Assembly (NCBI RefSeq): GCF_028561335.1
Contig: NZ_JAQQTG010000041.1
Span: 1 to 39,500, forward strand
Length of the DNA stretch: 39,500 bases
Direction: 5' to 3'
DNA from: Aequorivita todarodis
GTDB taxonomy: Bacteria; Bacteroidota; Bacteroidia; Flavobacteriales; Flavobacteriaceae
The position numbers were made by a program, and so were the translations under genes. The notes beneath the pieces were generated by a model. The model was not told the DNA's origin. It did not search any database and was given only the letters and a program-made list of their open reading frames with translations. Below are positions 30,648 through 39,500 of this stretch, piece after piece (the first letter of the stretch is position 1; each line of letters starts with the position of its first letter).

Positions 30648-32134
30648 TGAAGCCTAAACAACCAAAAAGAGGATTTAAAAAGTTCTTCGGAAGTGTCTCC
30701 GAAAATCCGCTGATTATTGCGCTTGGCGTAGGGCTTTATCCCTTGGTTTTCTATTATTCCCGCAATTTTGGAATGATAAATTCTTGGGAACAATTTAGGT
30801 ATTTTTTATTGTTATTTATAGCGCTTCCCATTTTATTCTTTTCATTGTTGAAATGGATTTCAACGCAATCATTCGCTTCAAAATGGGGAAAATATTTACT
30901 TCCTTTTTTCAGCGTTTTTATGTTTTTGTTTTACATCAAAATCATTTTATACGCAGATATTCAGCGAAAAATTATTCTGGGAATTTTTATTGTTTCCGCG
31001 CTGATAGCTTATTTCTTATATAAACATTTCAAAAAATGGATTGCGTTGCAGCTCATTTTAGCTGTTATTGGGTTTATAGGTTTGGTCCCAATGCTGATGA
31101 AATATTTGAATTATTCTTCAGATTGGATGCAGCAACCAGACAATATTGAAGAAGTTGTATTTCAGAAAAAACCTAACATTTACTACATCCAGCCAGATGG
31201 TTACCCAAGTTTTTCAGAACTGAAAAGTGATTTTTACAAAGTTGATAATTCAGATTTTGATACTTTTTTGGCCGAAAGAAATTTTAAAAATTACCCAGAT
31301 TTCCGAAGTAATTACATCACGACCATCACTTCCAACAGCGCAACGTTTATGATGAAGCACCATTATTACAATAATGGAAAGGATTATTCTGAAATGTTAA
31401 ATGCAAGGAAGAATATAATTTCTGATAATCCAGTCCTTTCCATTTTCAAAACCAATGGTTATAAAACGCACTTCATCACCGAGCATCCATATTTAATGGT
31501 CAACAGACCCAAGATAGGCTTTGATTATACCAATTTTAAATATAGCGAGATTCCTTTTATAACAACTGGCTTTAATGTAGAACGGGATACGTATTTAGAT
31601 TTGGAAAACGCAATTACTTCTAAAAATGATGATGGAAATTTCTTTTTCATTGAAATTTTTGAACCTAGCCATATTTCTACGACCAAGGAAGCTTCAAAAG
31701 GAAAGGTAGCAGAACGGGAGCAGTGGCTCAAAAAATTGGAGATTGCAAATGCAAAGATTGAAAAAATGGTCAATCTAATTATTAAGAAGGATCCCGGGGC
31801 CTTGATTATTATAATGGCCGATCATGGAGGTTTCGTTGGGTTGGATTATACACGCCAAGTTTACACCAAAACCTCAGATCCCGAGATTATTTATACTACT
31901 TTTGGAGCAATGCTGTCTATACGTTGGCCAAACGGCGAAGCTCCTGAAATAGATTCAAATTTGAAGAGTTGCATAAATGTTTTCAGAATTTTGTTTTCCT
32001 ATTTGGGAGAAGACAATAAATATTTGCAACATTTGGAAGCGGATGGCAGCTATCTTATTATAAAAGAAGGGGCCGAACCGGGCGTTTATGAATACATTGA
32101 CGATGATGGAAATATTGTCTTCAAAAAAATGTAA
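30647..32134 (+). CDS. Membrane-anchored sulfatase/alkaline-phosphatase-like protein, paralogue 2
   Basis: This 495-residue paralogue has the same length and order of segments as the preceding gene, including YYIQPDGYPSF, SNYITTITSNSATFMMKHHYYNNG and IIMADHGGFVGL. The start ATG overlaps the previous stop by one base (TAATG). It resembles paralogue 1 more than paralogue 3, as the shared MMKHHYYNNG and the C-terminal PGVYEYIDDDGNIVFKKM (paralogue 1 ends with a similar PQGVYEYINDQGDVVFKKF) show. Substrate unknown. Confidence 0.8.
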   Translation: MKPKQPKRGFKKFFGSVSENPLIIALGVGLYPLVFYYSRNFGMINSWEQFRYFLLLFIALPILFFSLLKWISTQSFASKWGKYLLPFFSVFMFLFYIKIILYADIQRKIILGIFIVSALIAYFLYKHFKKWIALQLILAVIGFIGLVPMLMKYLNYSSDWMQQPDNIEEVVFQKKPNIYYIQPDGYPSFSELKSDFYKVDNSDFDTFLAERNFKNYPDFRSNYITTITSNSATFMMKHHYYNNGKDYSEMLNARKNIISDNPVLSIFKTNGYKTHFITEHPYLMVNRPKIGFDYTNFKYSEIPFITTGFNVERDTYLDLENAITSKNDDGNFFFIEIFEPSHISTTKEASKGKVAEREQWLKKLEIANAKIEKMVNLIIKKDPGALIIIMADHGGFVGLDYTRQVYTKTSDPEIIYTTFGAMLSIRWPNGEAPEIDSNLKSCINVFRILFSYLGEDNKYLQHLEADGSYLIIKEGAEPGVYEYIDDDGNIVFKKM

Positions 32135-32149
32135 TTTCTTAAAAATTGA

Positions 32150-33601
32150 ATGAGTAATTTCTTCACAAAATATTTTAAAGAAAGTTTAAATCCGTTGCTA
32201 ACGGGCTTGATTGTTGGGTTCTATCCTTTAGTTTTTTATTTTTCAAACAACTTTTCAGCGATCAACTCCTGGGAGCATTTAGGATTTTTCTTGTTGTTTT
32301 TTATCGGAATTCCAATCGCAGTTTTTAGTCTTGCTTCTTTAGCTTTTAAATATTCTGAACCGCTTTCAAAATACAAACCACATATTCTTTTCGTATTGAT
32401 AATTATGACCGTGGCAACGCTGATGTCTCAGGCCATGTATCTCACAATTAAGAAGAAAATGCTATTGGGCTTACTCATCATTTCGGTTTTGGCAGCTTGG
32501 AAATTGCATGCCCATTTTAAAAAACTACTTATTATTATCCTTTTGATGAGTATCCTTCCAACGGTGAATTGCGTCATAAAAATCGTGGAACACGAACAGA
32601 AAATGGAATGGACCACGCTTCCGGATTCAATAGAAAATGCCAAGTTCAAAACCACCCCAAACATTTATATGATACAGCCTGACGGCTATGTGGGGAAGGA
32701 TATGATGGAAAGCGACCTGTACCGTTTCAACAACCCTTTGTATGGGTGGTTGGAAACAAACGGATTTAAAGTTTACGACAATTTTCGAAGCAATTATCCA
32801 GCGAGCTTGACCTCTAATTCTTCCATGTTTTCAATGAAACAGCATCGGTTTGGAAAGGTACTTTTTCCTTCAATTGATATGCCGAATGCACGTGATATAA
32901 TTGCGGGAAACAATGCCGCTATTACAACTTTGAGAAACAATGGCTACAAAAATTTCTTTATCGTTCAGGATGAATATTTTCAACAGAACCGACCACAACA
33001 GCAATATGATTATTACAATTTGGATCCTGATGAAATCCCATATTTCAGTAATGATAATAATGTGAAAAAAGTAGTTTTTGAGGACCTAAAAGCGGCTATG
33101 GATACGGTTACTGTAAATGGTCCACGATTTTATTTTGTTGAAAAATTGCTGCCACATCACATACATTTTGCTGCTTCCAAAGAAGAGGAGCGAGATACCT
33201 ACATTGAAAAGATTAAAGAAGTAAATGGCTGGTTGAAAAATACAGTAAATTACATTTCTGAAAAGGATCCGAACGCAATTGTAATCATTCTAGCTGATCA
33301 CGGTGGTTGGGTTGGCCTGGGAAGTTACCCCGAAATGTTTTCAACCAAAAATCCGCAGCAAATCCGCTCCATTTACTCTACCTTGGCAGCGATAAAATGG
33401 AACGGTAATTTAAAGGAAGGAATGGATGCTGAGCTGAAAAGTAACGTGAATATTTTCCGCGTTCTGTTTTCCGTTTTAAGCGAAAATCCCGAATACTTGA
33501 AATATTTGGAGGACGATTCGAGTTATAATCTGCAGAACGGCACTTTTTCAAAATCGGTGCGCGCTGTTGTTGATGACAGGGGGAAAGTAATATCAAACTA
33601 A
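32150..33601 (+). CDS. Membrane-anchored sulfatase/alkaline-phosphatase-like protein, paralogue 3
   Basis: This 483-residue protein keeps the architecture: about five TM segments, then IYMIQPDGYVG, SNYPASLTSNSSMFSMKQHRF and ILADHGGWVGLG. It is more diverged than the other two, with FSMKQHRFG in place of MMKHHYYNN near the predicted nucleophile and a different C-terminus. The spacing of 15 bases to paralogue 2 is consistent with one operon. Three such enzymes side by side suggest different acceptors or positions on one glycan, but that is inference. Confidence 0.8.
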   Translation: MSNFFTKYFKESLNPLLTGLIVGFYPLVFYFSNNFSAINSWEHLGFFLLFFIGIPIAVFSLASLAFKYSEPLSKYKPHILFVLIIMTVATLMSQAMYLTIKKKMLLGLLIISVLAAWKLHAHFKKLLIIILLMSILPTVNCVIKIVEHEQKMEWTTLPDSIENAKFKTTPNIYMIQPDGYVGKDMMESDLYRFNNPLYGWLETNGFKVYDNFRSNYPASLTSNSSMFSMKQHRFGKVLFPSIDMPNARDIIAGNNAAITTLRNNGYKNFFIVQDEYFQQNRPQQQYDYYNLDPDEIPYFSNDNNVKKVVFEDLKAAMDTVTVNGPRFYFVEKLLPHHIHFAASKEEERDTYIEKIKEVNGWLKNTVNYISEKDPNAIVIILADHGGWVGLGSYPEMFSTKNPQQIRSIYSTLAAIKWNGNLKEGMDAELKSNVNIFRVLFSVLSENPEYLKYLEDDSSYNLQNGTFSKSVRAVVDDRGKVISN

Positions 33602-33618
33602 ACTGAAACTAAAAAGTA

Positions 33619-34599
33619 TTGGAGGACAATTACGAAATAAAAAAATACCAATCATCACAAAAATCTTTGTGGGACAGCTTTGTAAAAGATGCAAAAAATG
33701 CTACGTTTTTGTTTCACCGCGATTTTATGGACTACCATTCCCATAGGTTCACGGACCATTCACTTTTAATTTATAAAGATGAAAAGTTGGTTGCGGTACT
33801 TCCTGCGAATATTTCAAATACTGAATTGCATTCCCATCAAGGCCTTAGCTACGGCGGTTTGGTTTTGCGAAAGAAAGCTACTTTCGAAGAAACATTCCAT
33901 ATTTTTAAAAACCTGCTGCTCTTTTTGAAAACCGAGGGGATTGAGGTTTTAAAATTGAAACTGCTCCCCAAAATATACCATCACTTGCCAAGTGATGCGA
34001 TTGATTATTTGCTGTTTCTCGTAAAAGCCTCATTAATCCGAAGGGATATTACAAGCTGTGTTTTGAATGAAAACGCTTTAAGGATAACTTCTTCAAATCG
34101 CTTACGCGGAATTAAAAAAGGCAACAAAAACGAATTGCAAATAAAGGAAGAAACAAACTTCAAATTGTTTTGGAACGGGGTCTTGGAACCCAATTTAAAA
34201 CAAGTCCACAATCAAAAACCTGTTCATTCCTTGGAAGAAATTGAACTCTTGCAATCCCGTTTTCCCAAAAACATCAAACAATTCAATGTTTATAAAAACG
34301 GCCAAATAGTAGCTGGAGCAACAATTTTTGAAGCTGCTATGGTAGCGCACGCCCAATATATTTCGGCAAACGAAGAAGGCCGGCAGAGTGGCGGTTTGGA
34401 TTTTCTGTTCCATTATTTGTTGCAGCATTTTTCACATAAAAAATATTTCGATTTTGGAATAAGCAACGAAGCCCAGGGAATGAAGGTAAACAAAGGGCTT
34501 CTTCATTGGAAAGAAACCTTTGGCGGTAGAAGTATCGCGCATGATTTTTATGAAATCAAAACCGAGAACCACCACTTTTTAAACGATATTTTTATATGA
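33619..34599 (+). CDS. GNAT/FemAB-like acyltransferase
   Basis: The 326-residue protein has a C-terminal acetyltransferase region (about 215-310) reading [28 protein letters not shown], then [15 protein letters not shown] and [27 protein letters not shown], as in the FemAB-related Acetyltransf_6 group. The N-terminal half is a second, diverged GNAT fold ([17 protein letters not shown]). The start is a TTG at 33619; no ATG is available before residue 36. The ATGA overlap with the next gene supports tight coupling. Beside a sugar transaminase it probably acylates the amino sugar; the acyl donor is unknown. Confidence 0.75.
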   Translation: MEDNYEIKKYQSSQKSLWDSFVKDAKNATFLFHRDFMDYHSHRFTDHSLLIYKDEKLVAVLPANISNTELHSHQGLSYGGLVLRKKATFEETFHIFKNLLLFLKTEGIEVLKLKLLPKIYHHLPSDAIDYLLFLVKASLIRRDITSCVLNENALRITSSNRLRGIKKGNKNELQIKEETNFKLFWNGVLEPNLKQVHNQKPVHSLEEIELLQSRFPKNIKQFNVYKNGQIVAGATIFEAAMVAHAQYISANEEGRQSGGLDFLFHYLLQHFSHKKYFDFGISNEAQGMKVNKGLLHWKETFGGRSIAHDFYEIKTENHHFLNDIFI

Positions 34600-35696
34600 T
34601 TCCGTTTTTAGATCTTAAAGCCATCAACCAGCGTTTTGAAGCGGAATTTAAAAACGGCTTCCGGCAGTTTTTGGATTCGGGCTATTACATTTTGGGAAAT
34701 CAAGTAAAATTGTTCGAGGCAAATTTTGCCAAGTATTGCGGCACAACCCATTGCATTGGCGTAGGCAATGGCCTTGATGCCCTTCGACTGATATTGGAAG
34801 GCTACAAAATACTCGGAAAACTGAAAGAAAACGATGAAGTTTTGGTGGCTTCAAATACGTATATCGCCACGATTTTGGCTATAAAACAAGCTGATTTAAA
34901 ACCTGTTTTGGTGGAGGCCGATTTAAAAAGTTATAACTTCGACCTCGAATCGCTTAAAAACGCCATTTCCGCAAGAACAAAAGCAATAATGCCGGTCCAT
35001 CTCTACGGGCAGCTTTCACCAATGGAAGAAATTTTAAAGATTTCAAAAGAAAACAATCTACTCGTTATTGAAGATGCAGCCCAAGCCCACGGCGCAAAAA
35101 CAAAAGATGGAAAGCACGCCGGAAATCTTGGCCAGGCGGCAGGTTTCAGTTTTTATCCCACAAAAAATTTAGGAGCTTTAGGCGATGGGGGAGCGGTTAC
35201 CACAAGTGATGATGCCTTAGCGGAAGTAATTGGAAAACTTCGAAATTACGGAACTTCCACAAAATATGTAAACGAGCTTTTGGGATTCAATTCAAGGCTC
35301 GACGAACTGCAAGCGGCATTTTTAAATGTAAAACTGCCATCTTTGGATGCCGATAATGAAATTCGGAGAGCAATTGCCCAAAAGTATATTTCGGAAATTA
35401 AAAATGATAAAATAACTCTTCCCGCTTATGACGGCAGTGAAAATCACGTGTTCCACCTTTTTGTGGTCCGCGTAAAAAATAGAAATACGTTTATCGACCA
35501 TTTAGACCGAAACGGAATTGGCCATTTGATACATTACCCCATTCCGCCGCACAAGCAGCAAGCACTTTCAGAATTTTCGCATTTAAGTTTTCCAAATACT
35601 GAAAAAATACACAACGAAGTTATAAGTATTCCAATGAGTCCTAAAATGACTGAAGAAGAGGTGAGTGAAGTTATTTCAACATTAAACAGCTATTAA
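34596..35696 (+). CDS. DegT/DnrJ/EryC1/StrS-family sugar-nucleotide aminotransferase
   Basis: The 366-residue PLP enzyme is full length for the family. The Schiff-base Lys is Lys190 in [24 protein letters not shown] supplies the Asp that contacts the pyridine nitrogen; [11 protein letters not shown] is present as [13 protein letters not shown]. It transaminates a dTDP- or UDP-keto-sugar to an amino sugar for O-antigen or capsule. The 3- or 4-position cannot be told by eye; the sequence has similarity to FdtB/QdtB-type and WecE-type enzymes. It overlaps the acyltransferase gene by four bases and is followed directly by the flippase gene. Confidence 0.92.
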   Translation: MIPFLDLKAINQRFEAEFKNGFRQFLDSGYYILGNQVKLFEANFAKYCGTTHCIGVGNGLDALRLILEGYKILGKLKENDEVLVASNTYIATILAIKQADLKPVLVEADLKSYNFDLESLKNAISARTKAIMPVHLYGQLSPMEEILKISKENNLLVIEDAAQAHGAKTKDGKHAGNLGQAAGFSFYPTKNLGALGDGGAVTTSDDALAEVIGKLRNYGTSTKYVNELLGFNSRLDELQAAFLNVKLPSLDADNEIRRAIAQKYISEIKNDKITLPAYDGSENHVFHLFVVRVKNRNTFIDHLDRNGIGHLIHYPIPPHKQQALSEFSHLSFPNTEKIHNEVISIPMSPKMTEEEVSEVISTLNSY

Positions 35697-36986
35697 TTGA
35701 AAGTTCCCCAATTCATAAAAGAAAATTTATTGCTGAAGATGACTTCCTTAAATGCTGGCGTTATTGGCGTTCGGCTGGTTATTTCCTTATTTATTCAGCG
35801 ATTGTTAGCTGAGATTGTTGGGGAAGCAGGTATTGCAAAAATCGGTTCATTACGCAACCTATTGGAAATGCTCAGCTCTTTTGCTTCCGTAGGTATTTTC
35901 AGTGGGGTTGTAAAATATGTGGCGGAATACAAGGATGATAAGGAGCAGCTACAAAAACTGTTCTCCACCACTTTGGTATTTACGGTTTTTGGAAGCATTG
36001 CTGTTTCCTTGGTCTTATTTTTTGGTGCGGGTTACTTAAGCACGACTATTTTTGACGCTCCCGATTATATTTACCTTATAAAATTATTGGCGGTAATAGT
36101 GCCGTTTATAAGCATGTACCGTGTGTTTAACGGTATTGTCAATGGGCTTTCACTTTACAAAAAACTGGCGGGGATTGACCTCTTCAGTTACATTTTGAGT
36201 GCAATCCTTACCGTGGTTCTGCTGCTCACAAATAATATTGACGGGGCACTTGTGGCAATTGCAATAACTCCCGCCCTGCAATTTTTTGTGCTCCTATTTA
36301 TCTTTATAAAAGTACTTCGGGAGTATGTACAGTTTTCAAAACTCACCTTCAAAATGCCTATGGCCAACGGACTTTTGGCTTTTTCACTTATGTCCTTTTT
36401 CTCTACTGTGTTGTTGAATTATGTTGAAATTGATGTTCGTGTAATGATCCAAAACCGAATTACCATGGCCGATGCCGGAATTTGGACGGCGATGACCAAT
36501 ATTTCCAAAAACTATATGGTTTTTTCCAGTGCCATTTTTACTTTGTACGTGCTTCCAAAGTTTGCTGGAATACACAATAAAACTGATTTTAAAGCAGAAC
36601 TATTCAATATTTACAAAACCTTATTGCCGCTTTTTGGAGTGGGGATGTTGCTTATTTATTTTTTTAGGGAATACGTAATCCTAATAATTTATCCAGATTT
36701 TCACGGGATGGAACCATTGTTTAAATGGCAGCTTATGGGCGATTTTGTGCGCTTGGCGGCCATTGTTTTGGGATACCAGTTTTTAGCTAAAAAAATGGTT
36801 CGCAATTTTATCTTTTCAGAGGTGTTGTCGCTTGTGCTTTTTTACGGTTTCTCCTATTATTTCGCCGGAATCTACGGCGTGGAAGGCGTGGTAATGGCCC
36901 ATTTTTTAAGATATGTGGTTTACTTTTTCGTCGTTTTTTACCTCGTGTTCCGCTATTTTAGAAAGCAGCGCAAAACAGGTGAATAA
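35697..36986 (+). CDS. O-antigen/polysaccharide flippase of the Wzx (MOP) family
   Basis: The 429-residue integral membrane protein has about twelve hydrophobic segments. Its start resembles WzxE-type flippases: SLNAGVIGVRLVISLFIQRLLAEIVGEAGIAKIGSL, then GIFSGVVKYVAEYKDDKEQL (WzxE has GIFNGVTKYVAQYHDN). Such proteins flip undecaprenyl-linked repeat units across the inner membrane. The start is a TTG that follows the stop of the aminotransferase gene without a spacer base. The order acyltransferase, transaminase, flippase parallels wecD-wecE-wzxE in the enterobacterial common antigen locus, although the acyltransferase here is of a different type. Confidence 0.88.
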   Translation: MKVPQFIKENLLLKMTSLNAGVIGVRLVISLFIQRLLAEIVGEAGIAKIGSLRNLLEMLSSFASVGIFSGVVKYVAEYKDDKEQLQKLFSTTLVFTVFGSIAVSLVLFFGAGYLSTTIFDAPDYIYLIKLLAVIVPFISMYRVFNGIVNGLSLYKKLAGIDLFSYILSAILTVVLLLTNNIDGALVAIAITPALQFFVLLFIFIKVLREYVQFSKLTFKMPMANGLLAFSLMSFFSTVLLNYVEIDVRVMIQNRITMADAGIWTAMTNISKNYMVFSSAIFTLYVLPKFAGIHNKTDFKAELFNIYKTLLPLFGVGMLLIYFFREYVILIIYPDFHGMEPLFKWQLMGDFVRLAAIVLGYQFLAKKMVRNFIFSEVLSLVLFYGFSYYFAGIYGVEGVVMAHFLRYVVYFFVVFYLVFRYFRKQRKTGE

Positions 36987-37081
36987 TTGCTTAAAGCAAT
37001 CAGCTTTTCAAATGGTTTCATCTATTGGATTTCCGCAGCGATCTGTTGTGAAATTGGGCAGGGCAAACGATAGTTTATGGC

Positions 37082-37089
37082 TATCTTTG
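37082..37089 (+). promoter_or_regulatory. Candidate -7 element of the gene at 37124
   Basis: TATCTTTG is an exact TAnnTTTG match 34 bases before the ATG. A TTG at 37054-37056 is 25 bases upstream, at the long end for a -33 element. It suggests that the next gene has its own promoter apart from the glycan operon. Confidence 0.4.
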
Positions 37090-37123
37090 CAAAAAAATCA
37101 CAGCGTCTTTTTCTTTTATAGTT

Positions 37124-38107
37124 ATGCCACTTTCCCTATACAATCCCTTTGAAGATTTAATTTTTGATGAACATTTCTGCTTTCTTTCCGGGGCGCTCAC
37201 AACCGAGAAAATGCCCGTTTTTCCGCAATGGTTGATGGACAAATTTAAGTTTGGCGACGAGCGCATCGAAATGATGGACAAGCAGAAAACCTACGTATAT
37301 GCCGATTTGCAACTGCCCTGTTCCCCAGAGGTAAAAAATGCCTTCGACGCACTGGATGAAAAAATTCAGGCCGCCTACAAAAAAGGCTACGAGGGAATGG
37401 CCGCGCTGGACGAACTGCTTCTCTTTCAATGGACGGGCAGGATGCTGTACGGCCTGCTTTATTATGAAATGCGGTACGAACGCGACCGATTGCTGCGGCA
37501 AGGGGAGGAGTTTGCCCTTTCGCCACAGTTGAAGCAACGGTTCGGGAATTTCCATTTGATGCTCCAATCCATTGTTGAACCGGTTTCTTTCGTTGGAAAA
37601 AGGCCGTGGAGCATAGTGGTGTTTCCCCTGAAATATTCGGCCGATATTTTCAGCTATCGCGATGATGCCATCAACCTGCTATTTTCGTTTGGGGTGAACG
37701 GTTTTGGCTTTGTTGCGTGCTTACAGGACAATGGTATAATTGCCGAAAAGCAAAAAGACCTGCTCGATAAAATGAAAGGCCACGTGCTTCACCCCATCCA
37801 GTTTGAGGAACTGTACGCCCGGTTCCATTATTCCGATTATATTTTGCAGTATAAACCTGAATATAAAATTGAAAGGAAGGAAAATGCAATTACCATAGAA
37901 GCAATTCCTGTTGAAAAAAAGGGAAGCAAGCCTATTTTCGGGTTTTGGGACGAGGATATTTTTGCCCAGCTGCTCGCCAATTATTGGAGCGTGTATGGGA
38001 TTGAGCGGGAAGATATTCTGCGATTTCAAAAACCCCCACTCAGTTTTTTGGAAAACCCGTATTCGAAGGATTTTATAAAACCGGAAGCAATCGATTTGCC
38101 ATTTTAA
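37124..38107 (+). CDS. Hypothetical protein conserved-looking, unknown function
   Basis: The 327-residue soluble protein has no signal peptide or TM segment and I do not recognise a family. N-terminal features are NPFEDLIFDEHFCFLSGA and MPVFPQWLMDKFKFGDERIEMMD; the middle is helical (AAYKKGYEGMAALDELLLFQWTGRMLYGLLYYEMRYERDRLL), and RPWSIVVFPLKYSADIF starts a beta-containing half. The CFLSG stretch resembles a zinc-ribbon knuckle with one Cys missing. Codon use is like that of its neighbours. The last four bases overlap the glycosyltransferase on the opposite strand. Confidence 0.75.
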   Translation: MPLSLYNPFEDLIFDEHFCFLSGALTTEKMPVFPQWLMDKFKFGDERIEMMDKQKTYVYADLQLPCSPEVKNAFDALDEKIQAAYKKGYEGMAALDELLLFQWTGRMLYGLLYYEMRYERDRLLRQGEEFALSPQLKQRFGNFHLMLQSIVEPVSFVGKRPWSIVVFPLKYSADIFSYRDDAINLLFSFGVNGFGFVACLQDNGIIAEKQKDLLDKMKGHVLHPIQFEELYARFHYSDYILQYKPEYKIERKENAITIEAIPVEKKGSKPIFGFWDEDIFAQLLANYWSVYGIEREDILRFQKPPLSFLENPYSKDFIKPEAIDLPF

Positions 38108-39243
38108 TTAGTATCCCAAACCTCCAAATATTTCTTGGCGATTGAAATATAATGGTGTTCCCGCTCAATAAACGCCCGTGCATTTTTTGAAATGGCCTGC
38201 AGTTTTTCGGGATTCAAAACCAAGTCTTCCATTTTTTGGAATACATAATCCACATCGGGAAGGGCGTTGATGCACACTTCATCTTCCTTTAAATTATAAT
38301 GCTCCAAAAACTCCGTTTCAGCGCCGGTAAAAACAACTTTTCCCTTTGCCATCGCCTCCAAGGCGTTGTAACCTTGATCGTATGCAAACACTTGGTCCAA
38401 GAGTATGTGTGCCAAATTGTACTTCTCGATATATTCGGAATACGGAATATTTTCCACGGTAATCACTTCCACTTTTGTGGGAAATTGCTGCTGAAGTTTT
38501 TTTAGTGCCGCTTCAAAATAATCGTTTCCCTTTTTGAAATAATTCGCCCGATTGATTCCATGAAAAATGATAACTTTTTCTGCCGAAACCAAAGGTTCAA
38601 ACTTCAACTTTTCAGTATTTACGGGGTTTGGAATGAGTCCCAAATATTTCTTATTTCCGAGGAGCGGTATGTCATAATCCAAATCGGAAGCAATTACACC
38701 GTCCACTTTTTCAAAAACAAAATCGTGCAGATCTTTGTATTCAGGTTTTAAATATTTCAACGCGGGGAAAAACGCTTTTTCTGAAATTTTCCCCTCAAAA
38801 AGCGGATTGAAAATGGAGTGCCGGAACTTTTTTTCATAAGCGTATTTCACGCTCGTATAATCCGTGCCGCAGGAAAGCAGAAAGAGTTTTGCGTTGTTTT
38901 TCCTTAAAAAGGAAATGATTTCCTTTTCATATTTCGGCAAAAGACCAAGCGGGCTTTCGTTTATCAATTGAACAACATCAAAACCGTTGAATTTTTCTTT
39001 CTGCTTAAAAAACTGATTTTTTAAGGAAAGGGAAGAAATATCCAAACCAAAAAGATTATACAGTCCAACCTTTAGGTTTTGGGCAATTCCCGAATTGTAT
39101 TTTCGCTTTAAAAGTACGTCCGACGGAAAGTTTTTAAATTCATCCCCCGTTGAAACCAGCGTTACTTCGTGGCCAAGCGCTTGCAATCCCTCTTTTAAGG
39201 AATTGTGCAACCTGCTGTATTCGCCCACCAAAAGTATTTTCAT
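38104..39243 (-). CDS. Glycosyltransferase (GT-B fold, GT4-like)
   Basis: The 379-residue protein starts at ATG 39243 (MKILLVGEYSRLHNSLKEGLQALGHEV), the usual first strand and helix of a GT-B N-terminal Rossmann domain; 16 more upstream codons are open but unlikely. The C-terminal domain has HGINRANYFKKGNDYFEAAL near 245 and AYDQGYNALEAMAKGKVVFTG near 305, where the EAMAxGKxV motif binds the sugar nucleotide. The last region EREHHYISIAKKYLEVW is typical of the family. It is convergent with the hypothetical gene (4-base overlap) and adds to the surface-glycan locus. Substrate unknown. Confidence 0.85.
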   Translation of the reverse strand: MKILLVGEYSRLHNSLKEGLQALGHEVTLVSTGDEFKNFPSDVLLKRKYNSGIAQNLKVGLYNLFGLDISSLSLKNQFFKQKEKFNGFDVVQLINESPLGLLPKYEKEIISFLRKNNAKLFLLSCGTDYTSVKYAYEKKFRHSIFNPLFEGKISEKAFFPALKYLKPEYKDLHDFVFEKVDGVIASDLDYDIPLLGNKKYLGLIPNPVNTEKLKFEPLVSAEKVIIFHGINRANYFKKGNDYFEAALKKLQQQFPTKVEVITVENIPYSEYIEKYNLAHILLDQVFAYDQGYNALEAMAKGKVVFTGAETEFLEHYNLKEDEVCINALPDVDYVFQKMEDLVLNPEKLQAISKNARAFIEREHHYISIAKKYLEVWDTN

Positions 39244-39255
39244 ATTTTCTTTTTT

Positions 39256-39339
39256 ACCACAAAGTACACCAAGCAAAGACACAAAGTTCACAAAGGATGC
39301 TCCGGGAACTTTGTATAAAATCTTTGTGATCTTTGTGGT
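39256..39339. repeat. Inverted ACCACAAAG ... CTTTGTGGT element with internal CTTTGTG repeats
   Basis: ACCACAAAG (39256-39264) and CTTTGTGGT (39331-39339) are outer arms; between them lie several more CACAAAG or CTTTGTG copies in both orientations. I recall CTTTGTGxxCTTTGTGGTTAA as a recurrent intergenic element in Bacteroidota. It lies directly upstream of the glycosyltransferase start, so it may contain promoter-like TTTG elements. Confidence 0.55.
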
Positions 39340-39449
39340 TAATTTTTACACATCCAGCAAATAATAGTACTCTTAACCCGTTGTGCATTTTAAATAATGC
39401 TGATTTTAATATTGTTGATGTTTCTGCCAAAGATAAACTTGTTGATATA

Positions 39450-39478
39450 TTGAATAGCTGTAAGTGCCGTTATCTTTG
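39450..39478 (+). promoter_or_regulatory. Candidate promoter for a gene beyond the window
   Basis: TATCTTTG at 39471-39478 matches the -7 consensus, with TTG at 39450-39452 upstream (18-base spacer). The stretch 39340-39449 before it holds nothing I can name. Confidence 0.4.
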
Positions 39479-39500
39479 AGATTATCCTTGTTTTGAATCC

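Overview
The window is a chromosomal segment of a Bacteroidota bacterium, almost certainly a member of the Flavobacteriaceae. Support comes from two type IX secretion (T9SS) C-terminal sorting domains, a tmRNA on the minus strand whose tag reads GENNYALAA, TAnnTTTG-type promoter elements, few Shine-Dalgarno sequences, and protein families typical of marine and soil flavobacteria (S46 dipeptidyl peptidase, DUF3857 proteins, DUF2809, a CreD operon). I see no prophage, intact transposase or CRISPR array.

Layout. 1-126 is the tail of a T9SS cargo protein. 258-5255 holds an exported peptidase pair (M3 Dcp lipoprotein, S46 DPP11-like enzyme) and a GreA/GreB-family factor. 5256-6681 is gene-poor and looks decayed: a 24-residue beta-barrel C-terminal remnant, a small membrane protein and dispersed-repeat debris. 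6682-7419 is an outer-membrane barrel protein. 7824-12480 holds two large unusual proteins without signal peptides: an M23 peptidase with C-terminal tandem repeats and a Trp/Cys-rich protein of unknown function. 12593-13003 is the tmRNA. 13147-15198 holds an AlaDH/saccharopine-dehydrogenase-like enzyme and an SDR. 15211-19153 is a tandem pair of DUF3857 transglutaminase-like proteins that have lost the catalytic Cys and His. 19197-22040 has a DUF2809 protein, creD, a winged-helix regulator and its membrane partner; an identical ACTTTG-N5-CAAAGT palindrome lies before both creD and the regulator operon.

22138-22630 is the most interesting part. Three tandem, non-identical units each carry two palindromic operator sites exactly 22 bp apart, a promoter, a stem-loop presenting an invariant TTGGGGAG loop, and an intrinsic terminator. 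They are best read as a family of three about 70-nt small RNAs under one activator, an architecture reminiscent of Qrr-type multi-copy sRNAs. I do not recognise them as a described family.

22735-27373 holds a DUF1801 protein, kdsA, an FG-GAP/VCBS-repeat T9SS cargo protein and typA/bipA. 27589-39243 is a surface-glycan locus: a small membrane protein, a kinase-like/methyltransferase fusion, three tandem membrane sulfatase-like paralogues, an acetyltransferase, a sugar aminotransferase and a Wzx-type flippase run as one tightly overlapping transcription unit. A hypothetical gene and a convergent glycosyltransferase follow.

All functional statements rest on reading motifs by eye; no database search was run.
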